Below the pieces are notes generated by a model. The model did not search any database, was not told the origin of the DNA, and saw only the letters and a list, made by a program, of their open reading frames with translations. Position numbers and translations under genes: made by a program. A stretch of 64,000 nt of DNA from Aralia elata. Lineage: Eukaryota > Streptophyta > Magnoliopsida > Apiales > Araliaceae. The stretch spans positions 3,348,001 to 3,412,000 of the forward strand of contig CM068382.1 in assembly GCA_034770075.1 (NCBI GenBank), written 5' to 3'. Shown here one piece after another: positions 25,501 to 37,285 of the stretch (positions within the stretch are counted from its first letter, which is position 1; every line of letters begins with the position of its first letter).

Positions 25501-28500
25501 TATTTCAACTCAGGTCTTTATTTGGTATAAGTAAATTAATTTACAAAACTGCATCAGTAAACAATTTTCTATCAGTTCTGATAAACCAGTAATCTAGCAA
25601 GCTGGATTCATAAATATAGCATACCGCATTTTCATACAAGAAATTTTTGACTGATTACTTAAATTGCAAAAATTTATTATCGTTTGTTCCCACACTTATT
25701 CAACCCCCTTCTAAATGTGCTTATCTGCTTGCAACCTTGAGAGTTATTCCTCTTACAACCATTTTAATGGCCCCACTTGGGTCAAAGACTCACGTTACTG
25801 AATCCGGCAGAAGTTTTTCAAAAGGATTGAACCAACAACCTTGCACCCCCATCCAATTAAACCCACCAACATTCATATTTGCTAAAAATATTCTTTCCGC
25901 TACTGCTATACAGTAGACGTAGGAAGACTAATCAATATAGAGTTGACTGAGATGATGCCCTGCAGTTATAAATGATGCACCATAGGAAAACTAATTTTGC
26001 CACTTTTAAGAAGTGTGTTACCAACGCTTCTAAAGATAGAAATACAAGAACAACAAAAAAGAGTGGATGGCGTACACTACCTACCTATGAACACATGATC
26101 AAACCTCTAACTAAAGATATGCAACTCATAGGCTAAAACTAATAGCAAAATCAAATGGGTGAAAATCAAGTTAAAAGTTGGAACAAGAGCTATGCAGCAT
26201 AAAAATAATTATGATATTACATTGAAATATTTGCTCAGCCTTCATGACATAGGTAATAGATCAAAACAGTCTATTAAGCTAATTAACACAATGGTTAACA
26301 AAGCATACCATCATTCCCAGCCAAGAAGCCAGCATGTACTCTCCCAGGCGAACAGGAGTCACAGACAGCAGATAATTTAACATGTTAAATGGAAGTAAGG
26401 GAACAAGCCGAAGCAGCAATACAATCTGTGATATCATAAAAACGAGTTAAAAATTGGACAAAAACGCCTGGGGGATTAAGTAAATCAGAAAGTAATAGAA
26501 GAAATTTTCGCTACACATTAGCTAAGACAATAATTCCACAACAACCCCCAGCCCACAACTCCAACAAATGGAGAACCAAACACCTTATTTCAGAAGAACA
26601 ATCACAGTGAAACCTTAAATTAAAATTAAATAAATATATCTGTTAAGGTACATATTTTCATCCGCATCACCATTTGATCTCCTTCTAGATCAATTCTGGC
26701 TATGCCCCTACCATACAGGATCAATTGTTTGGGTACCTAAATACATCATCTAAGTTCTGCAGGAGAAGTCATAGGTTTCTATTTTTTATGTAGTTAATAA
26801 ACATGAAAAAAGGGAAAGGCAAATTAGAGATCCTAGAAAATTTTCAATAATTTCAACATTTTCCCATGGTTTTAAGAACTGAGAACAACCAAAAGTGCTT
26901 TTCAGGGTCAGCCAAATAGATTTAAAGCGCCCTGAAGTTGGAAGATAATAAGCTTAAGCTCATAAACCATGTGGAAAAGATGCACAGGTATTCTCTCAAT
27001 TCTTATAATGAAATTTTATTTTATTTTTTTGAAGGAAAAACACATGGTATCCACCAATACTTGGCCAACCAATCCAGATTTCCAATAATTCCATTTGTGG
27101 TCATTAAAATGTCAAGGCAGCTGAATAAGGATCATACTTTCTCAAATGGCATGACACAAATAACTCTAATAGAAGGTGGACTTCTTCTGTTTCTTCATTT
27201 TCAATATCAAAAGGTCCTGCAAAGCTGCATTCTTTGGAAGTTTTGATATCTCCTTTAATCTATCTTGTACTATGTATAATTGCTAAACGGTCAAAGAAAA
27301 TACTCACCTCAACTGCCTTTTAAAATAGCCTCTCACCACAACCATTAACCATACATGTGCATCCGTATTTCACAAGAACATATAATGACATTCTCACATA
27401 CCTATCTTTATTGTTCTCATTTAAGATACTCCCTGATACTCCCTCTATTCCAAAATTAGAGATATGTTGAAAGTGAGAGTCTAAGAGTGTTCATGTAATA
27501 GAACAAATAAGTATAAGGAATAGAAATAATTCCATTATCTAATATTACTCTCTAATTCATTGTTGTATTTACATAGCATTACATTGGTTTATATAGGAAA
27601 TAGGATAGCACACAATATAGGAAAACATGGAGAGGATAACATGGGGAGGAAAACATGGAAACATGTTTTCCCACCTAACATATTCTAACACTCCCCCTCA
27701 AATGCAACTTTACGTAGAAGGGACAAACTAAAGTGCATTTGACAAAAATATGAAGAAAAAATTGCAACAACATAAAGGAGCCATCATGACTAGCAAGCTG
27801 CTGAAGAACATGAGGAAAGCGCCATGGAAAGTGAGCTGGAATCACCAAGAAGCAGCCAACGCCGAGAACCAATGTTGCTCCCATGTGAGACCCAAGTTGC
27901 ACAAGCCAACAAAGAACAAACCGAAGCGAAAAACTATACGGCTGCAAATGAGCATGACGTAGCATGAACTACCCCTCATGCAACCTAGACCAAATCATAT
28001 CTCATACCTCATATCTCATATCTCATATATCTCCCCCTCAAATGCAGCTTTATATAAAAAGGACAAAATAAAGTGCATTTGAAAAAAAAGGACAAAAAGA
28101 AGAAAGAAAAAAAAATCAGAAAGATGCAAACAACATAGTTGCAGATTCTAACCAATTAAGACCCGGGACCATGTTGGAAAAGACATCAACAATGGATACC
28201 ATGTTGGAAGAGACATCAACAATGGGTAACATATGGGAAGAAAGCATAGCAAATATGGTGCATCAAAGAAGAAAGCTGGAAAACGGCCAAGGACCAGCAA
28301 GAAAACCAACATAGGGAGATACTGGACACTCGAGAAGCGGCTGAAAATCAATGGATCACCGCCGGAAAAAGGTCGCCGGAAAAAGTCGCCGGAAAAGTAG
28401 CCGGAAAAGTCGACCACTGCAGATGGAAGGAGGAGAGAGAAAAGGCACGCTGGAAAAACTTGCCGGAAAAAGTCGTCGGAAAAGTCGCCGGAAAAAGTCG

Positions 28501-31500
28501 CCGGAAAAAAGTCGCCGGAAATTCTGATAAAGGATCAAGCTCTGATACCATGTTGAAAGTGAGAGTCTAAGAGTGTTCATGTAATAGAACAAATAAGTAT
28601 AAGGAATAGAAATAATTCCATTATCTAATATTACTCTCTAATTCATTGTTGTATTTACATAGCATTACATTGGTTTATATAGGAAATAGGATAGCACACA
28701 ATATAGGAAAACATGGAGAGGATAACATGGGGAGGAAAACATGGAAACATGTTTTCCCACCTAACATATTCTAACAAGATACATTTCAAAAATGATGGTT
28801 TCCGTCAACAGTTGTTCACTTCCAACTTTACCCTTAAAAGAAACATTTTGGAACTGGAAGCCCCACTCATCTGTATACTCCCGAAATCAACAACTCTTTT
28901 TCGACCAGGTAACTGGAACAGCAGCCCTAGCGTTAGCACCACGAACAAAACCACCGCTATCAGGCCCCCAGTCAGCCATTTTATTATTTAATTATTGGAG
29001 ATCTAGAGAATATATATGAAAAGCTCAATCAGGGATGGATGAAGGAGATAAGAGAAGATAACTACTCTACCTATTGAGAGAGAGAGGAGAGAGAAAGAGT
29101 AGATCTGGACTTGAAGAGGAGAGTATGGTGGTGACTGATCAAGATGTGTGTTTGGGGATTTGATGTTTTCTCTTTTTCTATGGCTATGATCTCTTTGGGA
29201 GGAGGAGGAGTTGAGGCATTTACTTGTTTCAACTACTTTATAAAAAAGGGTAAATTGGGTATATTATGGTATTTTATCTCTTGAAAAGAAAAATGTATCT
29301 CTAATTTTGGAATAAACAAAAAGGAAAATGTATCTCTAATTTTGGAACAGATGAGTATTTCACAGATTTTCCAACCCACTCAACTCAACCAAGATTCGGA
29401 ATTTTTAGAGTGAACAGAAATTAAGAAGCCATTTAATGCTTGATATCCTGCATGGTAACATAATATCATCAAGAAAAGAAAGGGTCATGTGCTCAAACCT
29501 TAAACCCAGATCTCTCAACAGCAACAGCAACGGCCTGAAACTTGGGATAATTATTTAATTTAGAAATAACATATGACCTCCCAATCTGCAAAGAAGAAAC
29601 CAAGTAATATACGTGAAGATGTATACATAAATTAAAAGAGAAACGCCTGATACACATGATAATATTATTTTTAGAACATCCAATTTATAGACTGGATAGT
29701 GTTCATAAGGCACGGGGAACAAAAGCTGGTCCACGTCCCAAAATGCAGTTAAGTTTGTCAAGTTTGAGAATATACATATTAGGGAGAAAACATGAATCTC
29801 ATTCAGTTCTAGCTTTCACGGTCCATGGATTTACCGTTCTACCAAGAAGGAATGCAGATGTTGCCCCGATGGTAGCGCCAATAGAATCAGCAACAAATCC
29901 CACTGGCAAGCCAAAGAGATAACCACCTCCAAGCTGACACAATAGGAAGGAAAAAAAAGTAAGACCGCATAAGATACGCTCACATCTGAAGGACTAGAAG
30001 TCTATGGAGAGTAGTTTCATACTCGACTTTAATTTTTTAATTCAGCAGGCTACTCAAAGATATATAGAATTTATTTTTTTTATATCGGTACATATTAATT
30101 GTTATTGTTATATGGAATGAGAAACTAGGTAAATCATAGCTGAAGATGTAGTATACAGTTATTAACATCAAAAACAAACGAGCAAGGCATCTTCTCCAAC
30201 CAGCAACTAACTAGAAGCAAAATTTCATCACTGAGCAATACATCTTCTCCGACTAGCAACTAACTAGAAGCAAAATTTCATCACTGATCAAAATTTCAAC
30301 GTTTAAGGGAATTCTTCCAGAGATGAGGAAAATATCTGCTTCAAAAGCATACAAAAAGACAATAATATAAAAGTTCAGGCAACGTGGTTGGTGAGGTATT
30401 GGGTGCACTCGGTGGTTTATCCAGTGCCCACATTAGTGGATGTGAGTCCACCTGGCTCAAAAAAATAGAATTCAGGCAAATGCTTAAAACATAGGGCACT
30501 CATTTACATGAGGGCAATATAAGTACTCGTAAGCAAACAAATAAGCTAGGAACCAAGTAACCCACCTACACTGACAGAAGATGATGTCGAAGAAATGTAA
30601 ACTAGTAGGTCATATATCACTTGAAGAAGGAAAGCCAAACCATTATCTTTAGTGATTTCGCATAATTTCTTGTTCCCCTGCTGTTTTTCAAGGACACCTT
30701 ATATGGAATATTCTTACATGAGTTATAACCCAGATTTATTGAAACAGTCCTCATTTCCTATAAAATAAAGCCCACACGGGAAAGAAAATGCAACACCATG
30801 GTGATAGGAAAGGAGGAGGATGATAGTCCGTGGTACAATGCAATTTGTACTCTTTCTATTTATATACCATCTTCAGGGGTCATTCCACAATTTTTTTAAA
30901 AAAAAAATCAAATTAACAAATATAAATAATTGATGAAGCATGCACATAACATGACAACCACCTTTACATAAAGGATATGTTACTACAATCTCCAAACTAT
31001 TCTAATAAATTTCAATGTATTTGTTTCCCCGACATGTTAAATTACCTTTATGATTAACAAGTACGGTAACAAACCTTGATGTACTTATCATGTGCATTTA
31101 ACCAATCCTTATTAAATAGCTGTTACATTACGGGTGAAAAATACAATTAAATAACTGCCTCCTCTCTAATAATTCAACATTTGGTCTTACAAGACCATGA
31201 ATATGGTACATTATGGATATATCCCCTCCTTCCCCTGACCAAAAAGAATTAAAGGGTAACTTATATGTCACTACACAAACTTTTCATATATTTATATTCA
31301 ACAATACTATACTCATATTGGCACATAAAGACACACACACATATAACCACATTTAAAACACTTGTATTTGTGCCAAGTTTAATAAATACTCCCTCCGTCC
31401 CAGGATAAAAGTCCTGGTTAACTTTTTGCGCATATTAAGAAAGATGATAAAATGACAAAATTGTCCATATTTAAATTCTCATTTAATTGCATAATTTTTT

Positions 31501-34500
31501 GTACATGACTAGTGATGCTCCATAAATATGCATAGGGAATAAAAATATGGCAATTAATACTAAGGGTATTATGGGCAAATTATTGTAAAAAATAGATTAT
31601 TTAAAGTAAGTAGACATTTAACTTGGGACTACCTAAAATAGTAATAAGAACTTTTATCCTGGGACGGAGGGAGTATATATCATATATGCTTGTTTAAAGA
31701 TTCAATAACTTATTTACCAAAGTAAGTGTTAGAATCTGCTAGAATTGTAAATATAGGAAGTTTCCTAAATTACAACTAATTAAAACTGATGTACAACTCT
31801 CTAATTACATAGCTTGATTGTAGCCTTGATTGTAGTCCTAGATTGTAGCTCCTGATTGTAAAATCCTTATTATAATCCTTATTAATATGATATGAAGAGA
31901 AGGATGTAAACCTCTCATTCACCAATTTCCTGTTTTTCTCTCAATTCTAGTATAAATTTCTACATGGTATCAAAACAAGATCCATATGTTCAAACACAAA
32001 GTCTCCTAGTGTCTTAAAACTACCTCATGATTTTGGTTTTTCTTCTACAAAACCACCAAATCAAGTCTGCACTGTAGTTTTAAGCCCATAGGAGCATCCT
32101 TTTTATCCAGACGACCACGACCAGAGAAACACCATCACCCACCACCTTACGCGCCACGCCACTGCTGCTACCGATTGCAAACACCATGCGCCACCCTTTC
32201 CCAGTACGTAACACCTTGTTTTGCGACAGCGAGTGCTTTCCTAGTGTCGCCTCTCCATTTTCTGTCGATCTGTGGTGACTGTCATTATCTTATCACGATC
32301 TCATGGTCTGGAATCAATTTTTTCCCTTCCGCTGCTTGGTTAATTTTTTATGTTTCCGGCTCTTGGTGATTACTTCTTGGATAAGAGTGCTGCAAGTGGT
32401 TATTTATTTGAGTTTTTCCTGGAATATTTTGTTACACTTGTTTAATATGGCATCTTCTAGTACTGTTAATAGCGATTATAATGGTATTAACAAGGGGCAG
32501 TTTGTCCGTAGTCACAATCTAAATTCTGCACTAGTTCTTAACCCATTCAAATTGGATGGGAATAATTATCTAGCTTGGTCTCAGGTTGTAGTATGTCCAT
32601 TGAGGCTAATCGAATGCAGCATTTTATTAATGGAACAACAACAATGCCCACGCAAGTTGGTACAACACAGGAGGAATGGAAGTCAGATAATTCCATGGTG
32701 AAAACTTAGATTTTTAACTCTATAGAACCTAGCATGAGGAGCAACTACATGTTTTTGGAGACAGCTTATGAGCTATGGGAGGCTATTGCTCAAACTTTCT
32801 CCATTTCTGGTAATATGTCTAAGGCGTATGACCTTCGTAAGAAAATTCAGGAAACTATACAGGGAGATAAGCCTGTGGCCCAATACTATTCTGAGATCAC
32901 TGCCCTCTGGCAAGAACTTGATCATTACCGAGTCTTCTCAGCTAAGTGTACCGAGGATACAGCTGCGTATCAAAAGTTTGTAGGAGAAGATCGAGTTATT
33001 GATTTCTTGGCTGGACTTAATTATGAGTATCATCAGGTTCGGGCACAGGTAATTGGTCAAGTCTCATTTCCTTCCTTACGAGAGGCCCATGCTCATATAC
33101 AGCAGGAGGAAAGCCGACGTCATGTTATAACTCACAACATTGTTGATCGTTCAGCACTCATTGCTTCTCATCCTTCCCAAGTCTGGCCACGCTCCTCATC
33201 ACAACACTCGTATGAACACTCTTTTTCCATCTCTGGTGCTGCCATCCGCTGAAAAAGATACCCGTCACTGTGACTATTGTGGAAGGCCTAATCATACCAG
33301 GGATACTTGTTATAAACTTCATGGACGACCTGCGAGAGGGAGGGGTGGTCATGGTAATTCCATCGGAGGTCGCAGTCGTGGTACACAGGCTCATGTCTAT
33401 TCCAATACCTATTCTAATGACATCATCCAATAGCACTACAACTGCTGCTCTTAGTGCTTCTAGTGCTCTCGATGCACTCACTCCTAAGGAAATTTTTGCC
33501 TTTCGTACAGTTGTGTCTAATTTTGTCTCTTCTCTTTATGCTCAGTCAGGTATAATTTCTAATGCCCTTAATGTAACATCTACCAGGGATTATTGATTCC
33601 GGTCCATCCGAGCACATGACTGGTTTGTCAAATCTCTTTTACCTCTTATACTCTTTGTTTTGGAAAAGATAAAGTTCTAGTAACTGGTGGTTATCTATCT
33701 CCCATCTCCGGGAGAGGTTCAGTCATTTGTACTCCTACTATATCTTTTGTCCTCTGTTCTTCATGTTTCTTCATTCACTGCAAATTTATTATTTGTTCAA
33801 CGTCTCACAAAATCTCTAAATTGTTCAGCCACATTTTTTCCTTCTCATTGTGTTTTTCAAGACTTGGTGACGGGGCAAAAGATTAGTCATGGTAGTGCAG
33901 TTAGCGGCCTATATTATCTAGATGTACCCTCAGTCTAGTATGTCTCTTGTTGAGAATGGGAATACAACAGCTCTTCAATCCACTTATGACTCTAGTATGG
34001 CTTCCTTTCATTAGTGACATCGTCGTCTGAGACATCCTTCCATTAGTATTTTAGAATCTTTATTTCCACATTTTGCTAAGCAATGTAATAAAAATCAATT
34101 TCTGTGTGAACCTTGTGAATTGGCTAAACGCAAACGGTCAATTTATTCAGTTATTAATAAACGGCATTTTGAACCATTTGTTGTCATTCATACTGATGTG
34201 TGGGGACTCTCACGGGTCATTTTTCGTACTTGTCATTGTTGGTTTGTTAGTTTTATTGACTGTTATTCTCGTACTATTTGGCTTTATCTTCTTCATTTAA
34301 AAAACGAAGTTTTTTCCTGCTTTAGAGAATTTCATAAAATGATACTAACCCAATTTGATGCCAAAATCAAAATTTTACATAACGACAATAGTCGTAAATA
34401 TATTGATGGTACTTTTGGGTCATTTCTCACTAATCATGATATTATCCTTCAAACTTCTTGTGTTAAAACCCCTGAACAAAATGGGGTCGTTGAGCAGAAA

Positions 34501-37246
34501 AATTACAATTTACTAGAGGTTGCCCATACACTTATGTTCACTTTGCATACTAAGTCTCTCTAGGGTGATGTTGTCCTTACTGCTGCTTTCCTTATAAATC
34601 GTCTTCCCTCTCGGGTTCTTGGAAATCGCAGCCTTATTTCTCTTCTCAAACACATACTCAGTCCCTCTCTTTTCCCGCGAGTTTTTGGATGTGTGTGCTA
34701 TGTTCATGATAAAACTCCCACTCGTGGTAAACTTGATCCTAAATCACTTCGATGTGTTTTTATTGGGTACTCTCCTACTCAAAAAGGTTACAAGTGTTAT
34801 CACCCTCCATCCAATCGTGTTTATGTCACTCGTGATGTTACCTTCTGGAAATCGAAATCTTTCTACTTTTCTCCTTCCACTCCTCAGGGGGAGACTCCTA
34901 CTCATATAGAGGAGTTGATGGAGCATGAACTTAGTGTGGTTCCTCTCTCTATAGTCACTGATACTCCTTCCCAGGGGAGTCATATGATAGATTGAATATT
35001 ATGCCTATGTTGAGACTTATTCTCGCAGAGATAAAGATAAGGTTGCTGCTAAGCCTCTACAACAGCTCTGCCCTGATCCTAGTCCACTTCCTACTTCAAT
35101 CCTAATTGCCTCTAATGGTAACAATTTTGTTCCTACTAATAATTGCGATATTGATACCTCTGTTCCTACTAATAACTGTGATATTGATCTCCCTATTGCT
35201 CTTAGGAAATGAGTTAGATCATGTACTCAACACTATTTTCTAACTTTGTGTCTTATGATAATCTATCTTCTTCCCATCGCTCTCTTGTTTCTTCTTTATC
35301 TTCTATATCTGTTCCTCAAGAGTGGAGAGAAATAATCAGAGATGAAAAATAGAAAAAGGCTATGGTAAAAGAAATGACTGCCTTGAAAAAGAATGACACA
35401 TTGGAGTTAGTTCCTCTTCCCTTTGGGAAAAAACCAATTGGGTGCAAATAGATATTCACAGTGAAACAGAAGTCAGATGGGTCAGTTGAGAAACTTAAAG
35501 CCAGACTTGTTGCAAAAGATTTTACTCAAACTCATGGAATTGATTATCGGGAAACATTTGCCCTGGTAGCAAAGATGAATTTTGTCCGAACTATTATCTC
35601 TTGTGCGGCAAATTTTGGATAGAACCTTCAGCAGATTGATGTGAAGAACGCATTTCTTCATGGTCATCTTGAAGAAGAAGTATACACGAAAATCCCTCCG
35701 GATTTTTCTTCATCCAAAACAAAAGGAAAAGTCTGCAAGTTACGGAAGGCCTTGTACGGGTTGAAGCAGTCCCCTAAAGCCTGGTTTGACAAATTCTATA
35801 AAGCCATGATGAGATTCGGGTATAAGCAAAGTCGGGCAGATCACACTATGTTTGTCAAACAAATAAATGGTAAGATTACCATTCTTATTGTTTATGTTGA
35901 AGATATTGTAGTGACTAGAAACAATGAAGAAGAGATAGTCAATCTCAAAAGAAGACTTGCAAGCGAATTTGAGATCAAGGACCTTGGTCACTTGAAATAT
36001 TTTCTTCGGATAAAAGTTGCAAGATCTTTGCGTGGTCTTATCGCAACGAAAATACGTCCTTGATTTATTGACGAAAACAGGTATGTTGGGATGCAAACCT
36101 GCTAACTCTCCCATTGAGGTCAATCATCGGGGTACCAGACCTACCGTTGATAAGGAGAGATATCAACACTTAATGGGTCAATTGATATATCTCTCTCACA
36201 CTAGACCAGATATCTCTTATACTGTGGGAGTAATGAGTCAATATATGCATGATCCGCGAATTTGTCACATGGAGGTTGTTTATAGAATCTTGAGATATCT
36301 GAAGTCTGCTCCTGGAAAAGGTATATTGTTTTCAAACCACGAACACATGAAGATTAAAGCCTTCTCTGATGCAAATTGGGCTAGTTCCATAGAAGATCGT
36401 CGCTCCACATCAGGTTATTGTTCATTTGTTGGTAGCAATCTTGTCACTTGGCATAGCAAAACACAGTCTGTTATAGCTAGATCTAGTGCTGAAGCTAAGT
36501 ATAGAGCTATTGCATTGGGTATATGTGAACTAATGTGGTTTCACACATTACTAGAGCGGGGTAGTAACTAATGAGCCTATGAGATTGTTTTGTGATAATG
36601 AGGCAACCATTAGTATTGCAAATGATCCAGTACAACATGACAGAACAAAGCACATTGAGATTGACAGACATTTCATCAAGGAGAAGTTAACTAGTGGTCT
36701 CATTTGTATACTTTTTGTCAAGACTAAAAATCAGCTTGCCGACATATTGACTAAAGATCTCGCTTACGTTTCAAGTTAGGCATGCGAGACATCTATACAC
36801 CAACTTGAGGAGGAGTGTTAGAATATGCTAGAATTGTAAATATAAGAAGTTTCCTAAATTACAACTAATTAAAACTGTTGGAAATAATAATGGAGAATAT
36901 TTTTCTTCACTTTATTCCAATATTCCTCCACCTTTTCCCTATATTCTTCCTTATGTTTTATTCCATGTTTCCCACTCCATGTTTTCTTCCTTGTATTAGC
37001 TAACATGTTTCCTTATATTAAGGAACATGTTTTGTCTTAATTATTTCTTCCAATTGTATAAGTAGGTAACCTTGTAAGCTTTCTAAGTAATGAAAATATA
37101 TGAAATGTAAGTTCAAGTGTCTCTTTCTAACATGGTATCAGAGCTGATCTTTTTTCCGGCGAACTTTTCCGGCGAACTTTTCCGACGAGATTTCCGGCGA
37201 GTTTTTCCGGCGACAGTCAACAGTGTAGCTTTCTGAAGCTTACCCG

Positions 37247-37285
<39 letters not shown>

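Larger units (their letters stand above)
27465..28776 (-). mobile_element. TRIM retrotransposon
   Basis: 1,312 bp with two 226-bp LTRs (27465-27690 and 28551-28776) that look identical by eye, TGTTAGAATATG at the 5' end in element orientation and TTTCAACA at the 3' end. A perfect 5-bp duplication AGATA flanks it (27460-27464 and 28777-28781). The primer-binding site TGGTATCAGAGC (initiator Met tRNA) is at 28539-28550 reversed, and the polypurine tract TTGAGGGGGAG at 27691-27701 reversed. The internal region of about 860 bp has no gag or pol coding. Near-identical LTRs suggest a recent insertion. Confidence 0.9.
27439..29355. mobile_element. Stowaway-type element carrying a DUF3339 gene fragment, interrupted by a TRIM
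   Basis: Inverted ends CTCCCTCTATTCCAAAATTA (left) and, reversed, CTCATCTGTTCCAAAATTAG (right), both continuing into GAGATACATTT and flanked by TA. The right inner end is duplicated (ATGTATCTCTAATTTTGG twice, about 29294 and 29330). Without the TRIM at 27465-28776 the element would be about 600 bp. Its interior holds a leader-like pyrimidine-rich stretch and the start of a DUF3339 gene in minus orientation. It lies in TVP38 intron 5. Confidence 0.7.

Noticed and set aside
28148..28592. Several minus-strand ORFs rich in Phe/Arg/Leu (e.g. RRLFSGDFFRR)
   Set aside because: They translate the CCGGCGA repeat array of the TRIM leader; the element has no coding region.
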